In this document: in pieces, positions 1 to 13,363 of the stretch
Layout of the letters: each line of letters starts with the position of its first letter
How positions within the stretch are numbered: position 1 is the stretch's first letter
Assembly (NCBI GenBank): GCA_026182355.1
Contig: JAPFBL010000530.1
Span: 178,501 to 242,500 of the forward strand
Source: Hermatobates lingyangjiaoensis
Lineage: Eukaryota; Arthropoda; Insecta; Hemiptera; Hermatobatidae
Direction: 5' to 3'
Length of the DNA: 64,000 bases
Notes under the pieces: generated by a model
Told to the model about the DNA's origin: nothing
What the model saw: only the letters and a program-made list of their open reading frames with translations
Database searches by the model: none
Translations under genes and position numbers: made by a program

Positions 1-280
1 CAGTCCAGAAGCAATCACGGAGTCAAGAAATTCAGTTAGATAATTAACTGCTTCCTTATCACTAATCACTCTCTTTACTGACTTGTAAGTTCTTTCCTCG
101 GCTTGATATAGCGTGAGAACTTATTTGTTGATTTTTCCTGCCTGTTAATTAGTAAGGATTGAAAATGGCTCGTTCACAAAGCTATTTATTATATGAAATT
201 AAAATCAATTAACAATACTTGATAACCTTGCTACACCTGTATAATTTCAAAATAAACATGCCTGTGAAGTTAGGAAAATA

Positions 281-565
281 CAGTTTAAAAGTCCATAACT
301 TCACTTCGGAATTATCAATCTATTCAGAGCCTATATTTTAAGTTAGACATACACAAATCTAGTGTCAACGTTTCAGCTCGCTATGTCTCATGGTGGCTGA
401 GTTTACTTGTGACAAATGTTTTTGCTTTAAACGTCCATAACTTCGCTTTTACGTTGAATTTCCAATCAATTCACATCCTATATTTTAAGTTAGACATACG
501 AAAATCTACTGTCAATGTTTCAGCTTGCTATGTCTTATGGTGGCTGAGTTTACTTGTGATAAAAT
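281..565 (+). repeat. Two tandem copies of a ~145-bp interspersed repeat
   Basis: The block from 'gtccataacttc' through 'ttaagttagacatac' to 'tggctgagtttacttgtga' occurs at about 285-415 and again at about 430-562. A third, inverted copy lies at 50965-51110. Function unknown. Confidence 0.75.
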
Positions 566-1289
566 TTTGCAAACAAACCGTTAAACCGACAGATATTTTT
601 CTAAGGGTGGATTCGGTTTCTCTATTGTATGAAACGTCAAGAAAACTTGAAATGAGTTAGTTCTAAGCAATGTACAGACAAAACGTTCTTTTATTTATAT
701 AGATTATCATAATAATGTCAATTACAAATAAGTTACTAGAGATATTGAATTTCAGATTTAAAACGGATAAAAGTAACTTTGTTTCACTGGCGTATGTTGA
801 TAAACTCCGTTATTTGATAAACTCCGTATTAGGAGGTTTTCTTTTTATTTATTATAATAGTCACAATAGTGCCAAATAAGTTACTAGAGATATTGAACTT
901 GATATAATATCAAACAGTATAACAAATAATACTATCCTTCTCTTATTGCAATAGATATAGATAGATACTTCCTTAAGATCTACTTCTTGAATTTCATAAT
1001 ATTAAATACAATTTCTTGAAGGGCCGATTATGTTTCATTATTATCCAATTTATCAGAATTTAGTTCAGACACTTTATTTTCATTCTCAAGTATAAATGAA
1101 TGCACCAATTATTTATAATATACTATTTTGCTTATCATATATCATTATATACTTAGAATTAAAACAAATAATACTTTAACTTATCAAAAATGTTCTCGTT
1201 AGAATTATTAGATAAAGTTTAGCAAAAAAAAAAGATGTACCATTAACTCTTCACACAAGCTTTTGATAGTAATAAGTACTGAAGTCAAT

Positions 1290-3750
1290 TTTCATCTTTT
1301 AGAGCTGAATGTAAAACTTTATTTCAGGAAGGTTATAACAGATTTATAGCTAATGTAGAAAAAACAGTTTAGAGTAATACTAGGAAATTCTGGAACTATG
1401 TAAAAACTATTAAATCAAGCACTGCTATGCCTTCTAATATGTATTTGAATTAAGAGTCTCCCTCACATAGCCACACGTTTCTAACCTATTTTTTAAATAT
1501 TTGTCTTCTGTTTTTGACTCTCCTTCTTCATTTAGTTCTTTATCATGCAGTAATAGTCATAATATTAATATTTATAATATCAATACAGCAGTATCAATAT
1601 TACATCTGAAAATATTGAAAATATAATTTATAATTAGATGGTAATAAATCTCATAGTCCAAAAAATATTCCTCCAATCATTGTTAAAAATTGTTCCCATT
1701 CTTCATATTTACAATCTTTCGTTCAGATCTAGAAAGATTTTGTTATTCTACTTTACAAAGCTGGTTATAAATAACAATTCACAAACTGTTATTATAGGCC
1801 ATTATTAATCTTATTAACTCTTTCAAAAATATTTGACTCCATAATACTAAGTAAACTTAGCAGAGATAATAATAAATATATTAGTTTTCAACAACATAGT
1901 ATTTATCTTAATAGGTTACCGTCTACTAATTTGCTTTCCTTTCTAAATTATATCCTCAATTCTATGAACTCTGGTTTGTAGGATGATGTGATTTATACTG
2001 ACTTTGCTAAAGCATTTAATAAGATAAGAGAGATCATGATATACTCTTTTCTAAATTATATCCTCAATTCTATGAACTCTGGTTTGTAGGATAATGTGAT
2101 TTATACTGACTTTGCTAAAGCATTTAATAAGAGAGATCATGGTATACTCTTTTCTAAATTATATCCTCAATTCTATGAACTCTGGTTTGTAGGATGATGT
2201 GATTTATACTGACTTTGCTAAAGCATTTAATAAGAGAGATCATGGTATACTCTTTTCTAAATTATATCCTCAATTCTATGAACTCTGGTTTGTAGGATGA
2301 TGTCATTTATAGTGACTTTGCTAAAGCATTTAATAAGAGAGATCATGGTATACTCTTTTCTAAATTATATCCTCAATTCTATGAACACTGGTTTGTAGGA
2401 TGATGTCATTTATAGTGACTTTGCTAAAGCATTTAATAAGACAGATCATGGTATACTCTTTTCTAAATTGCAGGCTCTTGGTATTTCAGGTGATATGTTT
2501 CACTGGCTGCAAGGTTACTTTACAAACTAAATAAACTTTAAATAATCGTTGAAGTTGAAGCATTTAAATCAAACTCGTTATTTCGATCATCTGGTGTTCT
2601 TAATAGTACATCAACTATTCGTGTTTTCAATATTTATCAACGACATTTATTCCCTACTACTAGATGTTGCATTTTTACACTTTGTTGATAATTTTAAACT
2701 TTACTTCAAGATAGCCTCATCTTATGATTCCAAATATCTTCAACATTCAGTAAATAAACTGGTGTTCTTTTTATAGTATCAATCTAAATTTGTCCAAGTG
2801 TTCCACAATATCCTTTTCTCATTCAGAAACCACAATAATATATCTTATCAATTGAAATGTAACCTTCTGACCAGAGTAATTCTGTGAAAGATTTAGAATT
2901 AATTTTACTGGTAATTAACTTGTAAGAATCATATTGTTTATTTAAAAAAAATGTATCATGAAAATTCTGTGTTTATTTACAAGAAATTCAAATGTTTTCA
3001 AAGATCTCAATCCTTTTCTTATTCATGAGCTATGCAAGCAGTTGTTGTGTAGTATTTACTCATGATTAGAGAGGAAAAGAAACACTAAGTCTTAATTTTT
3101 ATGTGGGAAGACTTAAGAGTTGCTTTTCTTATACACTTTATAAATCTCTCGTTCTTCCAACTTTAGAATATGCTTGGAATTCGGATTACAATCATTATCA
3201 TACATTTACTTCAATCCAGCCATTCTAAATTATTTAAGAAGCTTTCTTATAAGTCGAGTTATCCAATAGATTACTTATTTACTATCGTTTACTTTGTGAC
3301 CAACAAAATATCTCTCATCTCCTTAGTCTCTATGATGTAATTAGACTCTTAGTCTCTTAGACACTACGATGTAATCCAATTTAATTGATTCTCCTTATCT
3401 CATTTCCCAACTATATTTTTACATACCATTATATAAAATTTAGAAACTCCAAATTACCCTATGTTCCAAGTCATTAAAATAATTATTTGCTCCATTCTTC
3501 ACTGTCTAGTATGATGATAAAGTGAAATGGTTTGTATAGCAGTTTAGATTGTTTTAAATACGACATAAAGAAGTCTAGAAAAAGTAATTAATCATCTACT
3601 ATCGTTATCCTTCATGATGTTGCAGTTTACTTAATTGCCACTGACTCAAACTCATTTGATTTAAATATATTACTATTATGTGTCATTGTTTATCAGTTTA
3701 ATACGAATTATTTTAAACATTGTATTGTCAGAGTATTTTGATCTCTAAGT
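1290..3750 (+). pseudogene. Decayed Jockey-like non-LTR reverse transcriptase
   Basis: Fragments in changing frames follow the order of a non-LTR ORF2. FRAECKTLFQEGYNRFI and FWNYVKTIKSS (linker before RT) come around 1290-1430. YTDFAKAFNK (RT active-site region) comes at 1990-2450. LQALGISGDMFHWLQGYFTN comes at 2470-2530. LFSIFINDI followed by a damaged ADD box (FVDNFKLYFKI) comes at 2620-2720, and a thumb-like PTLEYAWNS comes at 3145-3185. Many stops and indels rule out function. It is probably truncated at the 5' end. Confidence 0.75.
1941..2460 (+). repeat. Five tandem ~103-bp units inside the dead RT
   Basis: 'ttctaaattatatcctcaat' starts at 1941, 2049, 2152, 2255 and 2358, and a divergent start at 2461 resumes the single-copy element. 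Spacing is 108 then 103, 103, 103, 103. Each unit re-copies the TDFAKAF region. Confidence 0.9.
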
Positions 3751-3759
3751 AAAAAATAA

Positions 3760-5940
3760 ACTTTAAAGTGAATAGATTTGTTATTAAGTGTATTAATTCT
3801 ATTTCGTTTATTGCATAATTATTTTTTTTTAAATTATCTACATGTTAATGCTGAATCTAAAAGATAGAAGTCAACCAATTGCATTTATCCCTTAGTAGAG
3901 ATAATACATCTTGCATAACTGCTTAAATAGAATATTTTGTAGTTATTATTCTTCTATTGAACTGTTTTTATCAAGCTAGCAATTGAACTAATCCTACTTA
4001 GTTTTTAATAATGTTTTTTCTTTAACTGTTTGAGTATTTGAAACATATTGAGATATATTATCAGTTTATAAGTTTTTTATTGATAGAAGTTATTTAACCA
4101 GTTCCACTGATAATGGAAAATAAAGCTTCCTTAAATAAAATATTTTTTTTAGTTAAAATAATTCGGTACAATAAATAAATTCATATTAGTTTGTATTTAA
4201 TTGCTGTCTAATTTGGTTGCACTGTTATCATTTAGCTCCAACAGGTTTTACTATTTCACAAACCAATATGCCTTCTCTTATTTCAATCTGTTCACGGCGT
4301 CGGTTTCTTCTTCTTATTTTTCAAGTAAAAAAGTGATAAAATGAACGATATTATTCAGTTAAAAGAGAATGCAAATTGTATTTCATCTTTATTAGAATGC
4401 ATGAATCAGAAGAAAATGAATCACCATGAGTATTACAAGGTCAGTGGTAAAACAATCAATTTTGTTTAAATTTTATTATATTTTATTGATTGAAAATTGA
4501 AAAGTATGATTACAAAAACATATGAAAAAGACTTAATTCAATAAGGATTTTAATTATAGCTATTAAATAACTCAGCATAAGATAATATATCAAAACATTC
4601 TAAATGAATGCTTAACATGAAATTAATGTTACATAAATTAATAGTAACTATTATTATTATTATATCTAGTTTTCATTCGAAATGTTTATTTACCCAATAT
4701 CTTTCAAAAACAAATTCAACATTTTCTTAGGTCATGAAAAAAAAATGCCCAGTATTAAACAATTATAAACGTTACAATTTTGTTAATTCGGGATTGAATT
4801 GGAAAATTTGAGCTGGTTTATATTTAAATTTACTGTAAGTAAGCCCATTATCAGACGTATACCCAATCAATTTCATTAATGGATGTATTTTAATAATAAT
4901 ATATTACATTTTTTCAGTTTATCATGAAATTTAATTGGGATAATTGTTACGAATAAATTAATGAATACGTAATGTGTGGTACTTGTAAATGATTGTGATT
5001 ATAAAATGAAAAAGAACAGGTAACATGAGTAGTCAAATTAAATCTGATGATATAGTTAATGAAATCACCAATCATTAAACATAACTAATAACGTAGATTT
5101 GTAATAATCATTGAAACATATAATTAATGAAACTGTTAAATATAATGAATGAAATTGTCAAAAATGTCCATTTATTTTAATTATCATTGGAGAAATATTA
5201 TTTCTCCAATTATTTGTTATTATTTTTTGTTATAATAACAATTATTATTTGTTATTATTATAGAATAATAATAGCAAATGTTTAGAGTGGCCTACACTTT
5301 ACTTTACAGTAAGTAAGAAAGAACTATGATCTGATTAACAAAATAATGATTTTTATCTCCTCAAAATATTTCACTTTCAATCATAAGTCAAAATTTTTAC
5401 ATTCTATTGAAAAAAAATACCTTTTATGTTATTTTAAAATTTTGAAAATTGTTTATTTCTTCTCTTATTAAATCATGAATATGTACTTTATATCACTGTC
5501 TTAAATTCTCATTTGTTTATCCATAGTGGTGTCCGAAATAATTGAAATATTAGTGGAAATAATTGATCTTATTACTTAAATCTCATATTAATTGATTATT
5601 ATAACTGTTTAAAAATTTCAATGAGGAAGAATTTAATTAAATAAACAAAAAAATGTGTAATTGACTAAAATTACAATTACTTGACAATTATTACTAATTA
5701 ATAATTATTAATACAACAAAATTAATTGGCAATCATTAAAGAACAATTTTTTTTAAAGGTTTTCACTTTCAGACTGATATTATTGACGGGTCATAAACTA
5801 ATAATGAAAACATTGTAATTTGATTTTCAAGTAAATAGCTGGATACTTGGGAGTAGGTATGAATGAACTAGTAAATTCATGAATGAAGTAAGTTCTTGAA
5901 TGAACTAGTAAAACAATAAGGAAATCATTAGTTGTGCAAT
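3760..5940. other. AT-rich stretch without recognisable gene
   Basis: No open frame of interest. A short motif resembling 'gtggcctacactttacttta' followed by GTAAGTAA occurs near 5287 and recurs near 36820 and 39993, so part of this is old repeat. Confidence 0.5.
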
Positions 5941-5949
5941 CCGTAAATG

Positions 5950-6176
5950 TGTGTTATTTACTCAGTCTGAGGTAAAATGGATAAACAAACAAAAGTCTCC
6001 ACACAAATGAAGTTTTTTGTTGTTGTTTTCACTGGACCAACCCTTAAGCACCACATCCTTTGGTGTCTTCCTGATGATGAACACAAAGTGTTTGAAACGC
6101 GTTGTTGTAGTTGAATAAAACTCCATTTGTGTGGAGACTTTTGTTTGTTTTATCTATTTTACCTCAGAATGAATAA
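5950..6176. mobile_element. Foldback element, family F
   Basis: Inverted arms ('ctgaggtaaaatggataaac'... and its complement) flank a loop. The right arm holds the ribozyme-like core at 6071-6103: CTGATGA, T, GAACAC/GTGTTT hairpin, GAA, ACGCGT, T. The same family occurs at 30192-30500, 34560-34795, 47858-47965 and in part at 34185-34235 and 50445-50480. Confidence 0.8.
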
Positions 6177-6259
6177 GGAAATGTTTGTCACAATAAAAAT
6201 ATCTAGCAGTCTCGAGTATATTACTACTGCATATGTTTTGAGTAGAGTATTGATTAATC

Positions 6260-6680
6260 TCAGCTTTGACGGGAGTGGAACTGAGAAATTATTCAAGAAG
6301 AAAGTAAAGAAGCAAAAACGATTGGGTGCAATTTAGTTTAAGAAGCTCATTCCAATTGTACTTGATTACATTTTAAAGAATACTATATCTTCAAGAGGAG
6401 AATTCAAAAATATATATGTAAAACCTCCATTAGACATTTTTCCTATTTAACTACTATGAATGAAAGCTGTATATGACATCATGCTCAGAATGCAGATTCT
6501 CTATCTACAATCATATTGATCATATTATCAAATCATATTATGATTTGGTAATATCATATTATCAAATATATTTGATATTTTATATTATCTGACTCTTATT
6601 TGATCATATGATATTATCTGAATGCAAGCCAATCGCTTTGAAAGATATAAAAACTTTCTTTTGTTGAATTGAACATTTTT
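6260..6680 (+). repeat. Interspersed repeat, copy 1
   Basis: 'gcaatttagtt' to 'cgctttgaaagata' is matched by a diverged copy at 8655-8915 and by an inverted copy around 40690-40900 ('aaagaacactgtatcttcaa' region). No coding signal. Confidence 0.6.
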
Positions 6681-6899
6681 TCTTATATTTTTCTCAAATA
6701 ATATAATCATTTTGATCTTTCAAAGAGATCATTTGGCCTTAATTCTTGAACATGAAAGGAGGTCAATACAGATTAATGCACTACTTGTGCAATCTGTTAT
6801 AGTTTTGTATTTTCTCATATTGGGGGGATTTTAATGCATATATTGTAGTCAATTTCAAATAATTCGCTCTGATGTTCTTAAAACTCATATAATATACGT

Positions 6900-7225
6900 A
6901 ATATATATATATATATATACTTAAAATTCGAAAAAACGATCCAAACTGGACGCAAATCAGTTCACAAACGAAGAAAAGCAACACACAGAGAAAGAGACAC
7001 ACTTACAAACTCAAATTTTCGGATGATCCGTCTTCAGGAGAAAAGAGAGAATGGGCGACCAAGCACGCCGGAAACGGTTTCCTGCCGTTGTGTTTCCGGC
7101 GTGCCTGGTCGCCCATTCTCTCTTTTCTCCTGAAGACGGATCATCCGAAAATTTGAGTTTGTAAATGTGTCTCTTTCTCTGTGTGTTGCTTTTCTTCGTT
7201 TGTGAACTGATATATATATATATAT
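6900..7225. mobile_element. Foldback element, family A variant, set in (TA)n
   Basis: Long near-perfect palindrome, 6950-7212, with (TA)n at both ends. The arms read 'gttcacaaacgaagaaaagc'... and complement. Both arms carry the core; in the right arm it is CTGAAGA (7130-7136), C, GGA/TCC hairpin, GAA, AATT, T. Confidence 0.85.
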
Positions 7226-7229
7226 GTGT

Positions 7230-8640
7230 GTGTGTGTGGAAAGTGCGCTCATAAAGAACTTTTATGAGAAATTAATAAATAATGGCCTAGGACTCTATAA
7301 ATTGGATGAAGTTCTGATTAGCGGAATATTTAAACAGATGAAGACTTCTTAATCATTAAACACATCCAGGGTTACCAACAATTCTAGAAACTTCAATCAA
7401 CCAGGTTAACAAGTATTTATTATTTTTTAGTTCACTTGCTCTCTGACGATGTGTTGACAAAAGGCTTTAGAGCATTGTTTCCAAATTTGTTTCATTGTGG
7501 TAAATTAATCCATATATATATATATATTATGCTAACCTAAAGAAGAACACTGAGTGTTCTTGTTACCTTCATTTTTTTTTATTTTTATTATACATAGTCA
7601 CAACAACGTAAATGTAACATTACCAGTGACAACGATGAAAAAAATGTATACATTTACACATGGAGGCAGGAGGGAAGAAATAATTCCAGTAATTATACTT
7701 CCTGGCGTGAAAAATAAGTTATAAAACTTAAATTAAATTTATGTCACTAGAGTAATTCACACCAATAAGTCTCTTAGCCACTTTCTCTTCAGGCACATTT
7801 GGGGATTTCTTGGGATATTTGTTGAGGAGATGTTTAGGACTAAGGGATTATTATTGCTAAAAAGATTTTTGTGGAAGGCTTTGTAGCGAGATATTGCTAC
7901 TTGATGAACTATTGAAATCCTGAGGTCTGAATAGATTGTTTGATTTGTTATGTAAAAAAAACAATGACGAATTTTTCTAAGAATTTTTCACTGAAGAGCT
8001 TGTATCCTCTGGGCATTGTTAGATTTTGTTGCTCCCCATATTTCAATACCGTAAGTCCAAATAGCCATACTTATAGATTTGTACAGTAATAGTTTATAGT
8101 TTCATATTAAACTTTTTTTTTTGTGTGGAAACGTAATTCTTGAACCTCCCCCCCCCCCACCCCCCCCAATTGATTAATGCCTTCAAATCGATGAATCAGC
8201 AAAAATATATAAATGAAATAATCTACAAACTATAGAATACATTACAGTAATATGGTAAAAGTATAAATGGTGTCAGTATTGGATCCGGTACAGATAGAAA
8301 CAAAAGGATGTTCTGAAGAACAGTGGATTAACAAGTGTGTGTGTGTGGGGGGGAGGGGGGGTCCATTCCAGGCGGTACATACCAGGGAGCAGAATTTTGA
8401 GGGTGTAAAAATAGAAAAAAATTAAAATAATAAAAAACTAACGACAAATCTAAAATTTATATCTAAATGTGTTTTCAGGCTCTTAATTTTTACGTTTTAT
8501 GCCTGTAATACTGTTTCTAAACGCATTTTCCAATTTAATATTCTTAAATTTTCCATTTTCCAATTAAATATTCTCAAATTAAAAAAAAACTACACTACAC
8601 ATCTCAACTTTAGTGGAATTGATACAGCAATGTTGGAAAT
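7230..8640. other. Non-coding, low-complexity tracts and old repeat
   Basis: Contains C runs at 8148-8167 and a GT/G-rich tract at 8336-8361. The segment from about 8385 to 8600 ('agcagaattttgagggtgta'...) resembles 29625-29830, so it is an interspersed repeat. No gene seen. Confidence 0.5.
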
Positions 8641-8654
8641 ACTATTGTTGGAAA

Positions 8655-8915
8655 CAGGCGAGTGCAATTTAGTTAAATAAAGCTTATTCCTTGTGAAATT
8701 ACATTTGTAAAGAATACTATGTCATGAGAGGTAGAATTTAAAAATATTGTGTAATATCTATTAGAAATTTGCTTACTGAACTATTATGGATGGTCAATGT
8801 ATTCATATCATACAAAGAATGCAGGCTGTCTTTTTAGGGGTTGTAGAAACATTTTGTCACAATATATCTGAATATGAGTCAGTCGCTTTGTAGAAGAGAA
8901 AGATTTTTGTCAAAT
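8655..8915 (+). repeat. Interspersed repeat, copy 2
   Basis: Diverged copy of 6320-6680: 'gtgcaatttagtt', 'taaagaatactat', 'cagtcgcttt' occur in the same order. Confidence 0.6.
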
Positions 8916-8984
8916 CATACATAAAACTATAGAAATGAGGGATACTTCTCAATGTACACTTATAAAGGTCATTAAAGAACTTAA

Positions 8985-9130
8985 TATCTCACCGAGTCTC
9001 GATAAAACTTCTGCCTATGAAAAAGGTTTTAAATAATAACCGATACGTTGGCAATGAGAGTTTAATTTGAACCTGAAGAACTGACCGAGTCCCGATAAAC
9101 TTTAGATATATATATATATATATATAACCA
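8985..9130 (-). mobile_element. Family C unit ending in (TA)n
   Basis: Single arm: 'cttctgcctatgaaaaaggt', a GGTTTT-type hairpin, a degenerate GAAACGTTGGC-like core, then 'tgaccgagtcccgataaac' running into (TA)n at 9108-9126. The family recurs many times (11.3, 16.2, 17.5, 18.0, 25.0, 31.7, 62.1 kb). Confidence 0.7.
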
Positions 9131-9510
9131 ATAATATAATATAAACAATACTGGATTATTTTAATATATAATATATATACATATATTATATTATCTTGAC
9201 TATAACATAGTATATATATTATAGTAAACATTTAATAGTTTAAATGTTACATTGAGTTAAAATGGTATAATGGTACAATTATTATTAGTGCATATTATTA
9301 TTTTATGAATAATCCGATGAAATCCAGGAAAATAATTTTAATAACATATCAGATTGATCGATGGTTTCAGGTTTCTTACAGCTAATAAAATAATTACAAT
9401 CACATATACACAAATGATACATTATTGATTAAAATGTATATATTGTCACATTAAAATAAAACACAAAGTCAATATGCTATGAACGAATTTGGTTTTATGT
9501 TTCCTTATAG

Positions 9511-10199
9511 CAGAGTTTTCCAAACTTTTTTCGACGCGGAACCCTTTTTGGTTCCAGTAACTTTCCCGGGAGCCCCAGATTCTAATGATTTCATACAATC
9601 ATAATATAAATATTTTCATATGCCTTTTTAAATAGTATGTATGTTTAAAAGCTATTAAAAAAGTGATATTACTGCAATGTGTAATTCTTTAATAAAAATT
9701 CCAAACTAAAAGATTTTAATTTTCATATTTTTCACAAGTGCATAACACATAAAACAGAATTACTATCAATTTTAACATAGAGTTTGTTTTGTAATCATTT
9801 TTGACTTTATAGTTGAGAGTTTGATTCTCAAGTTAGTCCCAGCATTACGTCTACTTCGGTATTTGGTTTCTATGGTTGTTTAAAGGGAAAATCCAATTTC
9901 ACATAAGTAGGTAGTGGGAAATGGCAACAATGTGTGAAGTGATACTTTTGCAATAGCAGGAAATTCGAGAATCAGATAGCTCTAAAAACTGACTAGTGAT
10001 TCACTCTAAATATGAATAAAATTTTGACCATATCTACTTATGGGTATATGTAGATATAAACATTATTCGGTTTTATGATTCACAAGAAATATAGAATAAA
10101 TCCATACCAAAAAAAAATAATTTTAGAAACATGTTTTTTACGGAACTCCAGACAGTCCGTTAAGGAACTCCCAGTTCCGCAGAACTTTGGCACCCTCTG
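9511..10199. mobile_element. Non-autonomous hAT element with perfect 8-bp TSD
   Basis: Terminal inverted repeats start CAGAG(T/G)...CCAAA and share GCGGAAC further in. Flanks are CCTTATAG at 9503-9510 and CCTTATAG at 10200-10207, a perfect 8-bp target-site duplication, the hAT hallmark. The 689-bp interior has no transposase. Confidence 0.9.
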
Positions 10200-10207
10200 C
10201 CTTATAG

Positions 10208-11300
10208 AATTGTTTGTAGGCCATTCCAATTTTATTTCCTTCCTTTATTTATTTTTTTTTTTATTTAGAAGTTTTTTGACTGAACCCTAAACTATTCTTC
10301 TCATGATTTTGCATTTTCAAAATAAAGCCAAAACTCAATTGATTATCAAAGAGTTCGATATGATGTTTAGTCATATTAAAGTTGAATTACTCAAATGTGT
10401 TTTCTAAGTAATGCCAAACTTTACAATTTTGTTCTAGTGCAACACAAAACGTAATTTTGAACAGGTCATAAATAAATGAAAACTTGTTTTGAACATTTTA
10501 TTTCTACCAACATACAATAATATTTGCTAGTTTTATTATTAAATTATAAACTACTTTTGTACTGTTGTTTATACTTACAAAGCTTTTCTAATATTAAAAA
10601 TACTTTCATATTTTGCATATATTTACAAATGTATCTTGCTTTAGAAAAGTACTTTACAGCTATACAATAAAAAAATAAAAAAATCAGCAGACTATTTTAG
10701 TGGTTTTAAACTAATTTTGATTTTGTAAGCTCTGAATTATTTCTAAACATAATTGAAAGAAATAAAATAATGCATAAAGATTATTTTTTCCTCTTAAATA
10801 TGCTTTTGCAAAATTTTTAGTTGGTTAGGCTTCCTTTTAATGATTGGGAACAGTGCACTCACAAGTTGAGAACAAATATATGTTACATCGAGAGCATCAT
10901 AATGGTACAATAGAGGATTCACCGGGATTCAGCCGGTTCGCACGAACCGGTTCTTAAAAAATTTGAACCCCACCAGTGGTTTTACTTGATATCCTTACGT
11001 TATTAATCTCCATTTTCAGAATTGCATTTTCAAGGGAGTTTTTTCAATAGATATTCTTTTTTTGAGGGTCGTATTTAAGCTTCCTAACATTAGTTTCAGG
11101 TGATTTTGGAAGATATGCAAAGAAATGCTAACACGTGTTAACTCTAAATAGATAACAGCTCCCTTCAAGCGACAGTGGCGCTAAATGACGGAACTAACAT
11201 ACACAAATTGTCTCCCTGCCAAAGAGGAGCTCCGTTTTAGATTTAAACTTAAGTTTCAGATTCACAACAAAGTAATATAATTTTTTTTTAACAACTTTTG
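10208..11300. other. AT-rich non-coding stretch
   Basis: No recognisable gene. A short motif 'gtaggccattccaattttat' (10216) also occurs near 35418 and 38302. Nothing else supported. Confidence 0.45.
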
Positions 11301-11302
11301 TT

Positions 11303-11608
11303 TTATCTTTCAAATTAAACTCTCATTGTCAACGTTTCGGTTTTTATTTAAAACCTTTTTCATTGGCAGATGTATACATTTTGAAACAGAAAAACTAATT
11401 ATTGCATAACAAATTATTTTACAAAGAAAAATAGTTTGTGGATTTCAACAATAACTGAAGTTTGAATGAAAACGTGATACTGAACTGTTTCAAAATTTAT
11501 ACTTCTGCCTATGAAAAAGGTTTTAAATAAAAACCGAAACGTTGACAATGAAAAACTGACTGAGTCCTGATAAACTTTAGTTTTGTTTCTATTCCACGGT
11601 CAATACTT
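11303..11608. mobile_element. Foldback element, family C
   Basis: Inverted pair: left arm 'aactctcattgtcaacgttt'... and right arm 'aaaaccgaaacgttgacaat'..., with the GGTTTT/AAAACC hairpin in each, ending in 'ttctattccacggtcaatac' and then (TA)n. Confidence 0.78.
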
Positions 11609-11620
11609 TTATATATATAT

Positions 11621-11856
11621 AGTTCAATATAAAAAAAGAAACATAGATAAATCAAAAGAACACACTTACAGTCTCTAATTTTCGGTTTGAACCGTCTTCA
11701 GGAGAGATAAGAGAGGGAAACCAAACGCACTGGTTCAGAGACGGTTGGAGACAGAAAATTAGAGACTGTAAGTGTGTTCTTTTAATTTCTCTATGTTTCT
11801 TTTTCTATATTGAACTATATTTGTCCGTTTTGGATCGTATTTCCAACGAAAAAGTA
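11621..11856. mobile_element. Foldback element, family A
   Basis: The left arm carries the intact core on the minus strand (CTGAAGA C GGT-TCAA-ACC GAA AATT A GAGA). The right-arm core is damaged. The tail reads 'gtccgttttggatcgtattt' then (TA)n at 11860-11882. Confidence 0.8.
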
Positions 11857-11909
11857 TATACATATATATATATATATATATAATAAATAAATAAATAAAT
11901 ATATATATA

Positions 11910-12213
11910 AAGAAACATAGAGAAATGAAAAGAACACACTTACAGTCTCTAATTTTCGGTTTGAACCGTCTTCAGGAGAGATAAGAGATGGAAACCAAGC
12001 GCACTGGTTCAGAGACGGTTGAGACCGTCTCTGAACGGTTGGGTCTCCAACCGTCTCTGAACCAGTGAGCTTGGTTTCCCTCTCTTATCATGAAGACGGT
12101 TCAAACCGAAAATTAGAGACTGTAAGTGTGTTCTTTTCATTTCTCTATGTTTTTTTGTCTATATTGAACTATATTTGTCCGTTTTGGATCGTATTTCCAA
12201 CGAAAAAGTATAT
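11910..12213. mobile_element. Foldback element, family A
   Basis: Inverted arms as at 11621. The left core is intact on the minus strand; the right core has ATGAAGA in place of CTGAAGA. It ends in 'ccaacgaaaaagta' and (TA)n at 12208-12232. Confidence 0.82.
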
Positions 12214-12234
12214 ATATATATATATATATATATA

Positions 12235-12344
12235 ATAAATTCAAAACGAAGGAAACACACAGAAAGACACAGACATAACTCACATCGAAATATCAATGTG
12301 AGTTTTGAATTTATTTTATTTATTAAAGTCCGCTGGACCGTTTC

Positions 12345-12350
<6 letters not shown>
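12235..12350. mobile_element. Family E fragment (short foldback)
   Basis: 'aactcacatcgaaatatcaa' and its complement form a tiny palindrome that lacks the central core. The tail 'aagtccgctggaccgtttct' is shared with 22478-22500 and 26018-26040. Confidence 0.7.

Positions 12351-12351
<1 letters not shown>

Positions 12352-12398
<47 letters not shown>
12352..12398. repeat. (TA)n microsatellite
   Basis: About 23 TA units. Similar tracts sit at 13292-13360, 16318-16352, 18468-18507, 20338-20381, 20605-20634 and 25765-25803, nearly always at the ends of foldback elements. Confidence 0.95.
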
Positions 12399-12768
12399 CT
12401 CTTTGTACATATAAATGTAATATACTTGACAAACCAAAAGAGCTCGTGTTCAATACTGTTGGAAACAGAGTTCTGAGAGATACCTTACTTTTGCAGTAAT
12501 CCACATAGAATTAATTCTGTGATGAACACATATCACTATTTACAAATCTTTCGTTTAAATACAATTTTTGTAGTTTTATCATTACGGATTATATTGTGCA
12601 TTATATAAAATGATTGGCCCATTATTTCAACAATTGTTATAAAACACTCTCATTTCAATTTCTCTTCTTAACATTTCTCCCTTGATCTGAGTGCTAAAAG
12701 AGGAAGTCAGTATAACTGATACGCATTGTGTTGAGATAGTACTCGTATTTGTTACGAGGTGTAGCATG

Positions 12769-12934
12769 TCAGTTGTAAGTGCGAGACATGATTGGTGGAA
12801 ACAAAACAGGAGGGGGGGTCGTATTGGTGTCTGTCACTCTCGCAGATTCAATCCTCGTCGTGGTGCTGTTGTTGTTGTTGTTGCTACCATAGGCTGTCAA
12901 AGGTGGTAGCTCCCAGTCTGAGTTTGAAGAACCC
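12769..12934 (-). CDS. KIF19-like terminal exon with stop
   Basis: 166 nt, entering at phase 2 and ending in [56 protein letters not shown] at the end. It holds a five-Asn run from an AAC trinucleotide repeat and a proline run from a C-rich tract, both length-unstable. The acceptor is TGCTTTAG|G. I see no convincing AATAAA on the minus strand in the next 200 bases, so the 3' UTR end is undefined. Confidence 0.72.
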
Positions 12935-13305
12935 CTAAAGCATAAAAAAAATATTAGCATTAAAAAGAATATAGTTACTTTACAAAAGAATTTTTTTTTC
13001 AAATTTATGTGTTAGCTTTCATCACGTTTTGTTTTCTTAACCTAATATTCAGATGATATAAATATATTTTTTTTTTGAGGTTTGAGGTCTTATGATTGAA
13101 ACTACTCTTTTTGCTGACGTTTCAACATTTATTTATGTCATCTCCAGGGTTACAACATGTTTGATGTACCCTTTCTAGTACCCATATGTAAAAATGTAAC
13201 AAATAACAAAAATTGTAGTAATTATAGTGCTAATAGTAAAAAAACTGACTGTCGTCAAAAAAACTGACGTTGACGTTTCAACACACACATACATATATAT
13301 ATATA

Positions 13306-13363
<58 letters not shown>

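Noticed and set aside
12175..12504. Open frames rich in YIYIYI
   Set aside because: They are translations of (TA)n with foldback tails; the same happens at 13255-13512, 20043-20399 and 25545-25835.
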